From contig CAWIEI010000032.1 in NCBI GenBank assembly GCA_963834965.1, forward strand, positions 21,560 to 85,559: 64,000 nt of DNA. Reading direction: 5' to 3'. Positions 25,475 to 34,801 of the stretch are shown here, one piece after another. The position numbers and the translations under genes were made by a program. The notes beneath the pieces were generated by a model, which was not told where the DNA came from, did not search any database, and saw only the letters and a list, made by a program, of their open reading frames with translations. Source of the stretch: Fodinibacter sp963834965 (GTDB lineage: Bacteria > Actinomycetota > Actinomycetes > Actinomycetales > Dermatophilaceae). Position 1 is the first letter of the stretch, and each line of letters starts with the position of its first letter.

Positions 25475-25530
25475 GGATGGGAGTGAGCCGAATGGCGTGA
25501 ACGGATAGGAGTGAGCCGAATGGCGTGAGT
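25434..25530. repeat. 28-bp tandem repeat, three full copies plus a partial
   Basis: Units start with GAATGGCGTG at 25434, 25462, 25490 and 25518 and continue with a GGATGGGAGTGAG-like core. Differences are confined to a few bases, mostly after GCGTG. There are no spacers, so this is a minisatellite-like array and not a CRISPR. It lies between the truncated SnoaL gene and the DinB gene. Confidence 0.85.
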
Positions 25531-25572
25531 CGGGAGGCCGATGACGTCGGACGCCGTGGTTACCGTGGCCCG

Positions 25573-26037
25573 ATGATCGCCGTCGACGAGTACCTGGCTT
25601 GCTGCGACCGCGCCCTCGACGCGTATGCCGACATCGTCACCGACCTCGGTGACCACCTCGTCAACGCCCGGCTCGACGCCGTCCCCGGGTCGAACTCGGC
25701 ATTCGCACTGGTCACTCACATCGCCGGGATGACGTCCCGCTGGGTGCGCACCGTCAACCTGGGCATCCACGTGCCGCGCGACCGTAACGCCGAGTTCACC
25801 GCCACCGGGACCGTCGCCGAAGCGCTCGCCCTGCTCGACGGCACGCGAGCGCGTCTACACGAGGACGCGCGAGCGGCATCCCCGCGGGACGTGCCGGTCG
25901 ATCCTGCCCACGACAACGACGGCTCGATCGCGTACGCGACCCAGGGCGAGGTGCTGCTGCACGTCTACGAGGAGCTCGCCCAGCACCTGGGCCAGCTCGA
26001 GGTGACACGCGACGTGCTGCTGGCACGACGCAGTTAG
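25573..26037 (+). CDS. DinB/DUF664-like protein
   Basis: A 154-residue four-helix protein. Possible metal ligands are H in V-T-H-I-A-G-M near 50 and the H-V-Y-E-E-L-A-Q-H-L-G-Q-L-E motif near 133-147, which is characteristic of the DinB/DUF664/YfiT fold. Actinobacterial members often use mycothiol or bind divalent metals. I chose ATG 25573 because upstream residues lie in the tandem-repeat flank and look unrelated. Stands alone. Confidence 0.8.
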   Translation: MIAVDEYLACCDRALDAYADIVTDLGDHLVNARLDAVPGSNSAFALVTHIAGMTSRWVRTVNLGIHVPRDRNAEFTATGTVAEALALLDGTRARLHEDARAASPRDVPVDPAHDNDGSIAYATQGEVLLHVYEELAQHLGQLEVTRDVLLARRS

Positions 26038-26089
26038 CCGCGCCGCCGTCCACCGCCGAGGTGTCAGTGGGCTGCGGCAGGATGGGCGG

Positions 26090-28232
26090 GTGAGCGAGAC
26101 CCCGACCGACCCCGCTGAGGAGCAGCCGATCGACGTCGTGCCCGACGACGTGCGCCACGAGTGGGAGACCCTGGCCGAGGAGGCGCGGGGCCACCAGTTC
26201 GCTTACCACGTGCGGGATGCGCCGACGATCAGCGACGGCGAGTACGACCTGCTGATGCGACGGCTCAATGCGCTGGAGGAGGCGCACCCGAGCCTGCGAA
26301 CCCCTGACAGCCCCACGCAGCAGGTGGGCGGCGCGGTCTTCTCCACCGACTTCACCGCGGTCGACCACCTCGAGCGCATGCTCAGCCTCGACAACGCGTT
26401 CTCGACCGACGAGATGCTCGAGTGGAACGCGCGGGTCACGCGGGACGCGGGCGGTGCCGAGGTGCACTACCTGTGCGAGCTGAAGATCGACGGGTTGGCC
26501 GTCAACCTCCTCTATGAGAAGGGCCGCCTCACCCGGGCGCTGACCCGTGGCGACGGGCGCACCGGCGAGGACGTCACGCTCAACGTGCGCACGGTGCGCG
26601 GCATCCCGACCGAGCTCACGGCGATCCCCGAGGTACCCGCTGCCCGACCTCGTCGAGGTGCGTGGCGAGGTCTACTTCCCCATCGAGGCGTTCGGTGAGC
26701 TCAACGCACAGCTCGTCGAGGCGGGCAAGCCGCCGTATGCCAACCCCCGCAACACGGCGGCCGGGTCTTTGCGCCAGAAGGACCCTCGCATCACCGCCAG
26801 CCGCGAGCTCCGGATGCTGGTCCACGGCCTGGGCAAGCGCGAGGGGTTCGACCTGACGCGGCAGAGCGAGGCCTACGTCGCACTCGAGGCGTGGGGCCTG
26901 CCGGTCTCCACCCACTTCCGGGTCGTCGACTCGATCGAGGAGGTCAACGCCTTCATCGCGCACACGGGGGAGCACCGCCACGACGTCGAGCACGAGATCG
27001 ACGGGGTCGTCGTCAAGATCGACGAGATCTCGGTGCAGCGCCGGCTCGGCTCCACCTCGCGCGCGCCACGGTGGGCCATCGCCTTCAAGTACCCGCCCGA
27101 GGAGGTCAACACCACACTCCTCGACATCCAGGTCAACGTCGGTCGCACCGGCCGGGTCACGCCGTTCGGGGTCATGGAGCCGGTCGTCGTCGCCGGGTCC
27201 ACGGTCGAGCGCGCCACGCTGCACAACGCCACCGAGGTGGTGCGCAAGGGCGTGCTCATCGGCGACACCGTGGTGCTGCGCAAGGCCGGCGACGTCATCC
27301 CCGAGATCCTCGGCCCGGTCGTCGACCTGCGCGACGGCACCGAGCGCGAGTTCGTCATGCCGACGACCTGCCCGGCGTGCGGAACGACGCTGGCTCCGGA
27401 GAAGGAGGGCGACAAGGACATCCGGTGCCCCAACAGCCGGTCGTGCCCGGCGCAGCTGCGCGAGCGGCTGTCCAGCCTGGCCGGCCGCGGGGCATTCGAC
27501 ATCGAGGCCCTCGGCTACGAGGGCGCGGTCGCCCTGCTCGACTCAGGGGTCCTCGACGACGAGTCGACCCTGTTCGGCCTGACCGCCGTCGACATCGCGC
27601 GGGTCCCGCTCTACACCCGCGCCGCGAAGAAGACCGACCCTGACGACGCCGTGGTCGACGGGCGGGTGCTCTCGGCGAACGGCCAGAAGCTGGTCGACAA
27701 CCTCGGCCAGGCGAAGCAGAAGCCGCTCTGGCGCGTGCTCGTGGCGCTGTCGATCCGGCACGTCGGCCCCACGGCCGCGCGCGCCCTCGCGCAGCACCTC
27801 GGGTCGATGCAGCGCATCCGTGCGGCGAGCGTCGACGAGCTCGCCGGTGTCGAGGGCGTCGGCCCGGTCATCGCCGAGGCGGTGCGCGACTGGTTCGACA
27901 AGCCGGGCAACGAGTGGCACGTCGCCATCGTCGACCGCTGGGCCGCCGACGGCGTGCGCATGGTCGACGAGCGCGACGAGACGGTCGAGCAGACCCTCGC
28001 CGGGCTCACCATCGTGGTCACCGGCTCGCTCGAGGGGTTCTCCCGCGACGAGACCAAGGAGGCGATCCTGGCCCGTGGTGGCAAGGCCAGCGGTTCGGTG
28101 TCGAAGAAGACCGACTACGTCGTGGTGGGCGAGAACGCCGGCACCAAGGAGGACAAGGCGCGCGAGCTCGGGCTCCCCATCCTCGACGAGGCGGGCTTTC
28201 GCCGGCTGCTCGAGACCGGCAGCGCCGACTGA
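26090..28232 (+). CDS. ligA: NAD-dependent DNA ligase LigA, interrupted by a frame change
   Basis: Two frames together give a full ligase of about 710 residues. The first (26090 to ~26640) holds the Ia domain and the adenylation site C-E-L-K-I-D-G-L-A. The second (~26640 to 28232) holds R-G-E-V-Y-F-P, N-P-R-N-T-A-A-G-S-L-R-Q, the H-E-I-D-G-V-V-V-K-I motif, the OB fold and the zinc finger (C-P-A-C-G-T, C-P-N-S-R-S-C-P). It ends with the HhH repeats and a C-terminal BRCT domain. The shift lies near 26625-26645. Because ligA is normally essential, a base error in the sequence is more likely than a real pseudogene. It seals nicks in replication and repair. Confidence 0.92.
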
Positions 28233-28370
28233 CCCGAGCCCGACGGTGCCGTCCTCGCGCCGAGGGAGACTGGCGGCACCCCCCACGGCGCAGCTGGACG
28301 ACCCGGCGGGCCTGGATCGGCGATGGCCCGCCGGGTCGCGTTCGGTGCGCGGCCGGGCCGCGCGCGTCGC

Positions 28371-30155
28371 TCAGGGAGCGCGCCGGGCGTCGACCGCCCG
28401 CGTGGTGATCGACGGGGCTCCCGTTGTGCTGGGCCCACCGTCGGCGGTCAGCACTGCCCGCACCTCGAGGGGGCGATCCGAGACGATGTCGAGGACCCCG
28501 AGCAGCAGGCCCGGGCCGTGGTCGACGGCCTCGTGCAGCGCACAGCAGTCGTCCATCGTCGCGTGCCCGGCGGGCAGCTCGAGCTTGGCGAACGGCTTGG
28601 CCGGCTGGACGTCCGGCTCGCGACCGATCGTCTTCCCCTGCACGACGAGTGCGGCGAAGCGCTTCTCGATGACCGCCGTGCACGTCGACGGGTTGTCGAT
28701 CAGGACGGCCGTGGCGTACCGGCCGGGGACGACCGCGCATGGCCCGTCCTTCTCCTCCCCGTGCCCGTCATCGTGCCCATCGTCACTGTGGTCGGTCGGC
28801 GGACGCACCCCGCACACCACCTCGACGACGTAGTGGTAGCGGCACTTCGGCACGACGACGCGAACCCGCTTGCTGGCGACGACCACCCCGTCGGCGACAA
28901 CGTCGATGGTGCCGGTGAAGACCTGGTCGCGCTCCGCGCACGCCTTCGTTCCGACCCAGACGACCTCGAACCTCAGAGTGTGGGTCTCGTCACCGGCGAG
29001 GGGGCCGTAGCCGCCCGCCGGCGTGACCGACTCGACGAACTGGGCGGTGTCTCCGGTGGCCTCGAGGTGCACATTGCCCGTCGACTGCACAGCGGCCGCG
29101 ATGAGCTCGGACAGGGTCGCCACGATGTCCCCGGGGTCGACACCGCTGCGGTGCTCGCCGCCCGTGGCGGCGGTGATCCGGCTGGCCTGGCCGGCGGTCC
29201 CCGCCGGCGGACAGGTCGTGTAGTTGAAGGTGCTCGCGTTCGGGTCGCCGTCGAGGGCGTCGGGGTCGGCACCGGTCGTGGTGCTCACCGCGACGACGGT
29301 GATCTCGGCGCCGGTCAGGTCCGCGGTGGCGGAGGCCTCGGTGACGGCGGCCGCCAGCCCGGTGAGGTCGGTGCAGATCGGGTCGTGGCCAGGGGCGTCG
29401 CCGAACCACACGACGATCCGCTTGCTGTCGGTGCGCCAGCCGACCGCGGCGTCGGTCGCGAGCTCGTGCAGTGCGTACAGCTGCCCCTCCGAGGTGTCGC
29501 CGCCCTCTCCGGCCGACCACACCCCGATCGCCGCGGCGGCAGCGGATGTGCTGGTCGTGGGCGCCAGCTGGTGCTGGAAGGCGTAGGAGTTGACCTCCGG
29601 CACCGGGAAGTCGCGGTAGTTGCCGACCCCCCAGGCCACGTCGAACGCGGAGAGCGCCGGGTCGCTCAGGATCGTGTCGACCCCCGCCTTGACCGCGTCG
29701 AGGACGGGAGACATGCTGCCCGTCGTGTCGGCGAGGAGGTACACGTCGGCCTTGGGAGCGGTCCCGGTCGGGGGCACCGTCACGGTGATCGTCTCGGTGC
29801 GGCGGTCGCACTGGTCGAGCCGCCAGTCGTTGCGTCGAGGGTCGATGGTGACGGGCTCTCGTGGCACCGGTACGGCGGCACGCCTCGGGAGGTCGAACTC
29901 CGGGGCGAACGGGTCATGGCCCACGGTCGCCGTGAGCTCCGCGAGCGGGGTGAGGGTGCCGTCTGCTGCGGCCACCACGGAGACGACCTCGTTGGGCCGG
30001 TCGGCGACCGCGGCGTGGTAGGCGACGACGCGCTCCCCGCCGGGGAGGCGCCCCTCGGTGGTGGTGGCAAGGCGGGCCTCCCCGCCGAGTAGCTCGGTGA
30101 GGTGCTCCCGCACCGCAGCAGGCAGGTTCGTGGGTTCGTGCTTCTTTGAGGGCAT
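28371..30155 (-). CDS. von Willebrand factor A (integrin-like) domain protein
   Basis: A 594-residue protein with no signal peptide or membrane helix. The VWA domain covers about 150-380, opening with V-Y-L-L-A-D-T-T-G-S-M-S, a MIDAS D-x-T-x-S variant, and containing V-V-W-F-G-D-A-P-G-H-D near 257. A C-terminal region (~400-594) has a Cys-containing beta-rich segment and a His/Asp-rich stretch (D-H-S-D-D-G-H-D-D-G-H) that may bind metal. GGAAGAG precedes the ATG. The fold resembles integrin-beta-like VWA proteins; the ligand is unknown. Cytoplasmic location is inferred from the absent signal. Confidence 0.75.
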   Translation of the reverse strand: MPSKKHEPTNLPAAVREHLTELLGGEARLATTTEGRLPGGERVVAYHAAVADRPNEVVSVVAAADGTLTPLAELTATVGHDPFAPEFDLPRRAAVPVPREPVTIDPRRNDWRLDQCDRRTETITVTVPPTGTAPKADVYLLADTTGSMSPVLDAVKAGVDTILSDPALSAFDVAWGVGNYRDFPVPEVNSYAFQHQLAPTTSTSAAAAAIGVWSAGEGGDTSEGQLYALHELATDAAVGWRTDSKRIVVWFGDAPGHDPICTDLTGLAAAVTEASATADLTGAEITVVAVSTTTGADPDALDGDPNASTFNYTTCPPAGTAGQASRITAATGGEHRSGVDPGDIVATLSELIAAAVQSTGNVHLEATGDTAQFVESVTPAGGYGPLAGDETHTLRFEVVWVGTKACAERDQVFTGTIDVVADGVVVASKRVRVVVPKCRYHYVVEVVCGVRPPTDHSDDGHDDGHGEEKDGPCAVVPGRYATAVLIDNPSTCTAVIEKRFAALVVQGKTIGREPDVQPAKPFAKLELPAGHATMDDCCALHEAVDHGPGLLLGVLDIVSDRPLEVRAVLTADGGPSTTGAPSITTRAVDARRAP

Positions 30156-30267
30156 GGTGTGTCTCTTCCGAGCGCGCGGGCCGATCCCCCAGTCCGTCTG
30201 GCCGCTCACCACCGAGGAGGGGCTGACCGGCCCCCCTGATACGCACAGGGCGTGCGAACCAGCCCGG

Positions 30268-30933
30268 TCAGTTCCTGCTGCGCAGGGCCCGTGGTGCGTT
30301 GAGGTCGAGGGCGACGGCGACCACCCGGATCGTGAAGACCAGGGCCACCGAGCCCCAGATGGTCCACCGCGACGTGACGCCGAGGTAGTCGGCGAGCACC
30401 ACGAGCGCCGCACCGAGCAGCGCGGGCAGGGCGTAGAGCTCGCGCTGCAGCACCTCGGGCACCCGCCCGGCGAGCACGTCGCGCATCACCCCACCACCCA
30501 CGGCGGTGATGCCGCCGATCAGGGTCGAAGCCAGTGCCCCGGCACCGACACCCAGCGCCACCAGCGCGCCGTTGACCGCGAAGAGGGCGAGGCCGCCGGC
30601 GTCGAGGAGGCGCACGGCATACGGCAGGCGACGCCAGCGCACGTCGGGGCTGCGGTCGGCCAGCTCCTCCCACCGGCCGTGCAGCAGGAAGACCAGTACG
30701 GCCGCCACCACGGCGGCGGCGAGCAACGGCCACGAGCTGACGGCGACCGGTGGCGTGATGCCCAGGAACAGGTCGCGGATGATGCCGCCCCCCAGCCCGG
30801 CAACCCACGCCAGCACGAGCACACCGAACAGGTCGAGGCCGCCGCGCACCGCGACCACCGCCCCGGAGAGCGCGAAGACGAAGACGCCGACGACATCGAG
30901 CACGGCCTGGGTCGTCGTGGTGTCGGTGAGCAC
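30268..30933 (-). CDS. TRIC-family (UPF0126) cation channel protein
   Basis: A 221-residue membrane protein with about seven helices arranged as two repeats. The glycine-rich G-G-G-I-I-R-D-L and G-G-G-V-M-R-D-V motifs (near 42 and 127) are the UPF0126 signature. Homologues are trimeric intracellular cation channel-like proteins. An earlier in-frame GTG exists at 30939, but GGAGG then sits only two bases away; the GTG at 30933 gives eight bases, so it is preferred. Selectivity unknown. Confidence 0.88.
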   Translation of the reverse strand: MLTDTTTTQAVLDVVGVFVFALSGAVVAVRGGLDLFGVLVLAWVAGLGGGIIRDLFLGITPPVAVSSWPLLAAAVVAAVLVFLLHGRWEELADRSPDVRWRRLPYAVRLLDAGGLALFAVNGALVALGVGAGALASTLIGGITAVGGGVMRDVLAGRVPEVLQRELYALPALLGAALVVLADYLGVTSRWTIWGSVALVFTIRVVAVALDLNAPRALRSRN

Positions 30934-31067
30934 CGGCACATCCTCCCAGCCCACGCGACACCGGAGCCGGGCGCTCGGCCGGCAGCCCCGGCGACCACCC
31001 ACGCCCCGGGCGTGAGCAGGATGGGCCGCGACGGGCCGGTTCCCGCCGGGCCCATAGACTGGCCGGC

Positions 31068-31364
31068 ATGGCCGAACTCACCCGGAACGACGTGGCGCAC
31101 CTCGCCGGTCTCGCCCGCATCGACCTCTCGGATGCCGAGCTGGACAAGATGGTCGGCGAGCTCGGCGTCATCCTCGAGGCGGTCGCGACCGTGCAGCAGG
31201 CTCCGATCGCCGACGTCGAGCCGATGAGCCACCCGATGCCCATCGTCAACGTCACCCGGCCCGACATCGTCCGCCCCTCGCTCACGCCGGAGGCCGCGCT
31301 GTCCGGCGCCCCCGAGAGCGAGCAGCAGCGCTTCGCTGTGCCGCGGATCCTGGACGAAGACTGA
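31068..31364 (+). CDS. gatC: Aspartyl/glutamyl-tRNA amidotransferase subunit C
   Basis: A 98-residue subunit with the usual L-T-R-N-D-V-A-H-L-A-G-L-A-R-I start and the P-M-S-H-P-M segment, ending with the V-P-R-I-L-D-E-D tail. It belts GatA and GatB together in the complex that amidates misacylated Glu-tRNA(Gln) and Asp-tRNA(Asn). First gene of gatCAB. Confidence 0.95.
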   Translation: MAELTRNDVAHLAGLARIDLSDAELDKMVGELGVILEAVATVQQAPIADVEPMSHPMPIVNVTRPDIVRPSLTPEAALSGAPESEQQRFAVPRILDED

Positions 31365-31390
31365 CCCGAGCGCTCCCGCAGCGCACGACC

Positions 31391-31412
31391 GGATGCCGGC
31401 CCGCCGGCATCC
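31391..31412. other. Hairpin in the gatC-gatA gap
   Basis: GGATGCCGG and CCGGCATCC form a perfect 9-bp stem with a 4-base loop. It is built from two opposite copies of the GGATGCCG octamer. A partial terminator or mRNA stability element is possible. Confidence 0.5.
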
Positions 31413-31453
31413 ACCCGAACCTCACCGGCCCCGCACCCACAGGAAGCCACGAC

Positions 31454-32992
31454 GTGACCACCGACCTCACCCGGTCCACCGCCGCCGAGCTCGCCGACCT
31501 CCTCGCGCAGGGGAGCGTGTCGGCGCGCGAGGTGGCCCAGGCCCACCTCGACCGCACCGGCGCCGTCGACGGCGACGTGCACTCCTACCTGCACGTCGAC
31601 GCCGAGGGTGCGCTCGCCCAGGCCGACGCCGTCGACCGGCGCCGATCCGCGGGCGAGTCGCTGCACCGACTTGCCGGGGTGCCGATCGCGGTCAAGGACG
31701 TCATGGCCACGCAGGGCCTGCCGACGACGTGCGGATCGCGCATCCTGCAGGGTTGGGTGCCCCCTTACGACGCGACCCTGGTGACCCGGCTGCGCGAGGC
31801 CGGGATGCCGATCCTCGGCAAGACCAACATGGACGAGTTCGCGATGGGCTCCTCCACCGAGCACAGCGCCTACGGCCCGAGCCACAACCCGTGGGACCTC
31901 GAGCGGATTCCGGGCGGGTCCGGCGGCGGGTCGTCATCGGTCGTCTCGTCGTTCCAGGCGCCCCTGGCCATCGGCACCGACACCGGTGGCTCGATCCGCC
32001 AGCCCGCCGCGGTCACCGGCACGGTCGGCACCAAGCCCACCTACGGCGGTGTTTCCCGCTACGGCCTGGTGGCCCTGGCGAGCTCGCTCGACCAGGCCGG
32101 CCCGTGCACGCGCACCGTGCTCGACGCCGCCCTGCTGCACGAGGTCATCGCGGGCCACGACCCGATGGACTCCACCTCGATCGACGCCCCGGTGCCGCCG
32201 GTGGTCGAGGCCGCCCGCCGAGCCGACGTGAAGGGCATGCGCATCGGCATCGTGCGCGAGCTGACCGGCGAGGGCTTCCAGGCCGGCGTGCAGACGCGCT
32301 TCGACGAGGCCGTGCAGCACCTGGTCGACGCCGGCGCCGAGGTCGTCGAGGTTTCCTGCCCGAGCTTCACCTACGCGCTGGCCGCCTACTACCTGATCCT
32401 GCCGAGCGAGGCCTCGAGCAACCTCGCCAAGTTCGACGCCATGCGCTATGGCCTGCGCGTCGCCCCCGAGGGCATCGACGCCCCGAGCGCCGAGCAGGTC
32501 ATGGCCGCCACCCGAGATTCCGGCTTCGGCGACGAGGTCAAGCGGCGCATCATCCTGGGCACCTACGCCCTGTCCAGCGGCTACTACGACGCCTACTACG
32601 GCTCGGCCCAGAAGGTGCGCCGGCTGATCGCGAACGACTTCACCACCGCGTTCGAGCAGGCCGACGTGCTGGTCAGCCCCACCGCCCCCACGACGGCCTT
32701 CAAGCTCGGCGACAAGCTCGACAACCCGATGGCCATGTACCTCAACGACATCGCGACCATCCCGGCCAACCTGGCCGGCATCCCCGGCATGTCGGTGCCG
32801 AGCGGCCTGGCCCCCGAGGACATGCTGCCGGCTGGCTTCCAGATCCTGGCCCCGGCCATGCGCGACGAGCGGCTGTATGCCGTCGGCGCGGCGCTCGAGG
32901 CGCGGCTCACCGCCGCCTGGGGCGGAGCGCTCCTCGACCGGGCCCCGGCGCTCGGGGCGGCCGCCGGCACCACGACCACGAAGGAGGCCTGA
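31454..32992 (+). CDS. gatA: Glutamyl-tRNA(Gln) amidotransferase subunit A
   Basis: A 512-residue amidase-signature enzyme. The catalytic Ser-cisSer-Lys triad is visible: Lys in P-I-A-V-K-D-V near 79, then the G-G-S-G-G-G-S-S-S-V region and G-T-D-T-G-G-S-I-R-Q near 155-182. It releases ammonia from glutamine for GatB. GTG start with AGGAAG upstream. The stop is three bases before gatB. Full length. Confidence 0.96.
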   Translation: MTTDLTRSTAAELADLLAQGSVSAREVAQAHLDRTGAVDGDVHSYLHVDAEGALAQADAVDRRRSAGESLHRLAGVPIAVKDVMATQGLPTTCGSRILQGWVPPYDATLVTRLREAGMPILGKTNMDEFAMGSSTEHSAYGPSHNPWDLERIPGGSGGGSSSVVSSFQAPLAIGTDTGGSIRQPAAVTGTVGTKPTYGGVSRYGLVALASSLDQAGPCTRTVLDAALLHEVIAGHDPMDSTSIDAPVPPVVEAARRADVKGMRIGIVRELTGEGFQAGVQTRFDEAVQHLVDAGAEVVEVSCPSFTYALAAYYLILPSEASSNLAKFDAMRYGLRVAPEGIDAPSAEQVMAATRDSGFGDEVKRRIILGTYALSSGYYDAYYGSAQKVRRLIANDFTTAFEQADVLVSPTAPTTAFKLGDKLDNPMAMYLNDIATIPANLAGIPGMSVPSGLAPEDMLPAGFQILAPAMRDERLYAVGAALEARLTAAWGGALLDRAPALGAAAGTTTTKEA

Positions 32993-32995
32993 GCG

Positions 32996-34525
32996 ATGAC
33001 CACCCAGGCACACGCGGAGGCGACCCTGCCGTTCGACGAGGCCATCGCGGCCTTCGACCCGGTCATGGGCCTCGAGGTGCACGTCGAGCTGAACACCGCC
33101 ACCAAGATGTTCTGCGGCTGCCCCACCGAGTTCGGGGCCGACCCCAACACCCAGACCTGCCCGGTGTGCCTCGGCCTGCCAGGCGCGCTGCCGGTGGTCA
33201 ACGTCAAGGCCGTGGAGTCGGCGATCCGCATCGGGCTGGTGCTCAACTGCGAGATCGCCTCGTGGTGCCGCTTCGCGCGGAAGAACTACTTCTACCCGGA
33301 CATGCCCAAGAACTTCCAGACCTCGCAGTACGACGAGCCGATCGCCTTCAACGGCTACCTCGACGTCGAGCTCGACGACGGCACCGTCTACCGGGTCGAG
33401 ATCGAGCGGGCCCACATGGAGGAGGACACCGGCAAGTCGCTGCACGTCGGCGGCTCGACCGGTCGCATCCACGGCGCAACGCACAGCCTGGTCGACTACA
33501 ACCGCGCCGGCATCCCGCTGATCGAGATCGTCACCAAGCCGATGACGGGGGCGGGGGAGCGGGCGCCGGAGATCGCCCGTGCCTACGTGGCCACGCTGCG
33601 CGACCTGCTCAAGGCGCTCGACGTCTCGGACGTGCGGATGGAGCAGGGCTCGATGCGCTGCGACGTCAACCTGTCGCTGATGCGCAAGGACGCCACGAAG
33701 CTCGGCACCCGCTCGGAGACCAAGAACGTCAACTCGCTGCGCTCGGTCGAGCGGGCGGTGCGCTACGAGATCGGCCGGCACGCGGCGGTGCTCACCTCGG
33801 GCGGCACCATCGTGCAGGAGACCCGGCACTGGCACGAGGACACCGGCGTCACGACGTCGGGGCGGGTGAAGTCCGACGCCGACGACTACCGCTACTTCCC
33901 CGAGCCCGACCTGGTGCCCGTGGCGCCGTCGCGCGAGGACGTCGACGCGCTGCGCGGCACGCTGCCCGAGCCACCGGCCGCCCGCCGCAAGCGGCTGCAG
34001 GCCGCCTGGGGGTTCGCCGACCTCGAGATGCGCGACGTCGTCAACGCCGGGCTGGTCGAGCTGGTCGAGGAGACCGTCGCGGCCGGGGCGTCGCCGGCGG
34101 CCGCCCGCAAGTGGTGGTCGGGCGAGGTGGCCCGGCGGGCCAACGCCGAGGGGCTCGACGTGCCGACCTACGCCGCGGGCCTCGGCGTGGGACCGGCATC
34201 CGTGGTCGAGCTCGAGGGGCTGGTGACCTCGGGCCGGCTCAACGACGCCATGGCCCGCCAGGTCTGGGAGGGCGTGCTCTCGGGGGAGGGGGCGCCGACC
34301 GCCGTGGCCGACGCCCGCGGCCTCGCCCTCTCGCAGGACACCGGGGCGCTCGAGGCGGCGGTGGATGCCGTGATCGCCGCCAACCCCGACGTCGCCGACA
34401 AGATCCGCGACGGCAAGGTGCAGGCGGTGGGTGCGCTCATCGGCCAGGTGATGCGGGAGATGAAGGGGTCGGGCGACGCCGCCGCGGCCCGCGCCCTCAT
34501 CCTGGGAAGGCTCGGCCAGCCCTGA
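32996..34525 (+). CDS. gatB: Aspartyl/glutamyl-tRNA(Asn/Gln) amidotransferase subunit B
   Basis: A 509-residue kinase and tRNA-binding subunit. M-G-L-E-V-H-V-E-L opens the cradle domain. Cysteines C-G-C near 41 and C-P-V-C near 56 are the zinc-type site. H-M-E-E-D-T-G-K-S and V-D-Y-N-R-A-G-I-P-L-I-E-I-V follow, then the helical and YqeY tail domain (A-D-K-I-R-D-G-K...G-Q-V-M-R-E-M-K-G). Third gene of gatCAB. Two repeated hairpins follow the stop. Confidence 0.96.
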   Translation: MTTQAHAEATLPFDEAIAAFDPVMGLEVHVELNTATKMFCGCPTEFGADPNTQTCPVCLGLPGALPVVNVKAVESAIRIGLVLNCEIASWCRFARKNYFYPDMPKNFQTSQYDEPIAFNGYLDVELDDGTVYRVEIERAHMEEDTGKSLHVGGSTGRIHGATHSLVDYNRAGIPLIEIVTKPMTGAGERAPEIARAYVATLRDLLKALDVSDVRMEQGSMRCDVNLSLMRKDATKLGTRSETKNVNSLRSVERAVRYEIGRHAAVLTSGGTIVQETRHWHEDTGVTTSGRVKSDADDYRYFPEPDLVPVAPSREDVDALRGTLPEPPAARRKRLQAAWGFADLEMRDVVNAGLVELVEETVAAGASPAAARKWWSGEVARRANAEGLDVPTYAAGLGVGPASVVELEGLVTSGRLNDAMARQVWEGVLSGEGAPTAVADARGLALSQDTGALEAAVDAVIAANPDVADKIRDGKVQAVGALIGQVMREMKGSGDAAAARALILGRLGQP

Positions 34526-34594
34526 CCGTCCCTGAAGCGACCAACAGGTCACGGGAGGGACAGGCCGACCGTCCCTGAAGCGACCTATTGGTCG
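34524..34594 (+). terminator. Pair of repeated hairpins after gatB
   Basis: A 19-bp sequence GACCGTCCCTGAAGCGACC occurs at 34524-34542 and 34567-34585. In the first copy GTCCCT pairs with AGGGAC (34556-34561) and GACC with GGTC inside it. In the second CGACC pairs with GGTCG across TATT. It probably terminates gatCAB in two steps. Protein binding is an alternative. Confidence 0.55.
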
Positions 34595-34706
34595 ATCTGG
34601 GAACGGAGCGAGGGCCTGTCGCCTGAGACGTGGGTCACAGTCCGGATCTGCTTGTGCGGCAGGCGTTCCGCGCTGCGGAACCCGGTGCTCGGCGACCCCG
34701 GGCGTA

Positions 34707-34736
34707 CCGATACTCTTGAACCGATCCAGATATCGG
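34707..34736. promoter_or_regulatory. Inverted repeat upstream of ahpC
   Basis: CCGATA (34707) and TATCGG (34731) are exact complements 18 bases apart, about 65 bp before the ahpC start, in an otherwise less GC-rich stretch. The position suits an OxyR- or FUR-type redox regulator, but the bases do not match a known consensus well. Confidence 0.35.
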
Positions 34737-34801
34737 GACGCCATCGTCGGCGCCCGGCTGGAGCGACCCCAGTTCTCCACCCAAGGAGCAGTGACTTCCG
34801 C

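Noticed and set aside
25434..25530. CRISPR-like array
   Set aside because: Units are contiguous with no spacers and there are no cas genes.
31393..34578. A 1061-residue plus-strand open frame across gatA and gatB
   Set aside because: Wrong frame of two unmistakable gat genes; product is Arg/Ala/Gly-rich with no motif.
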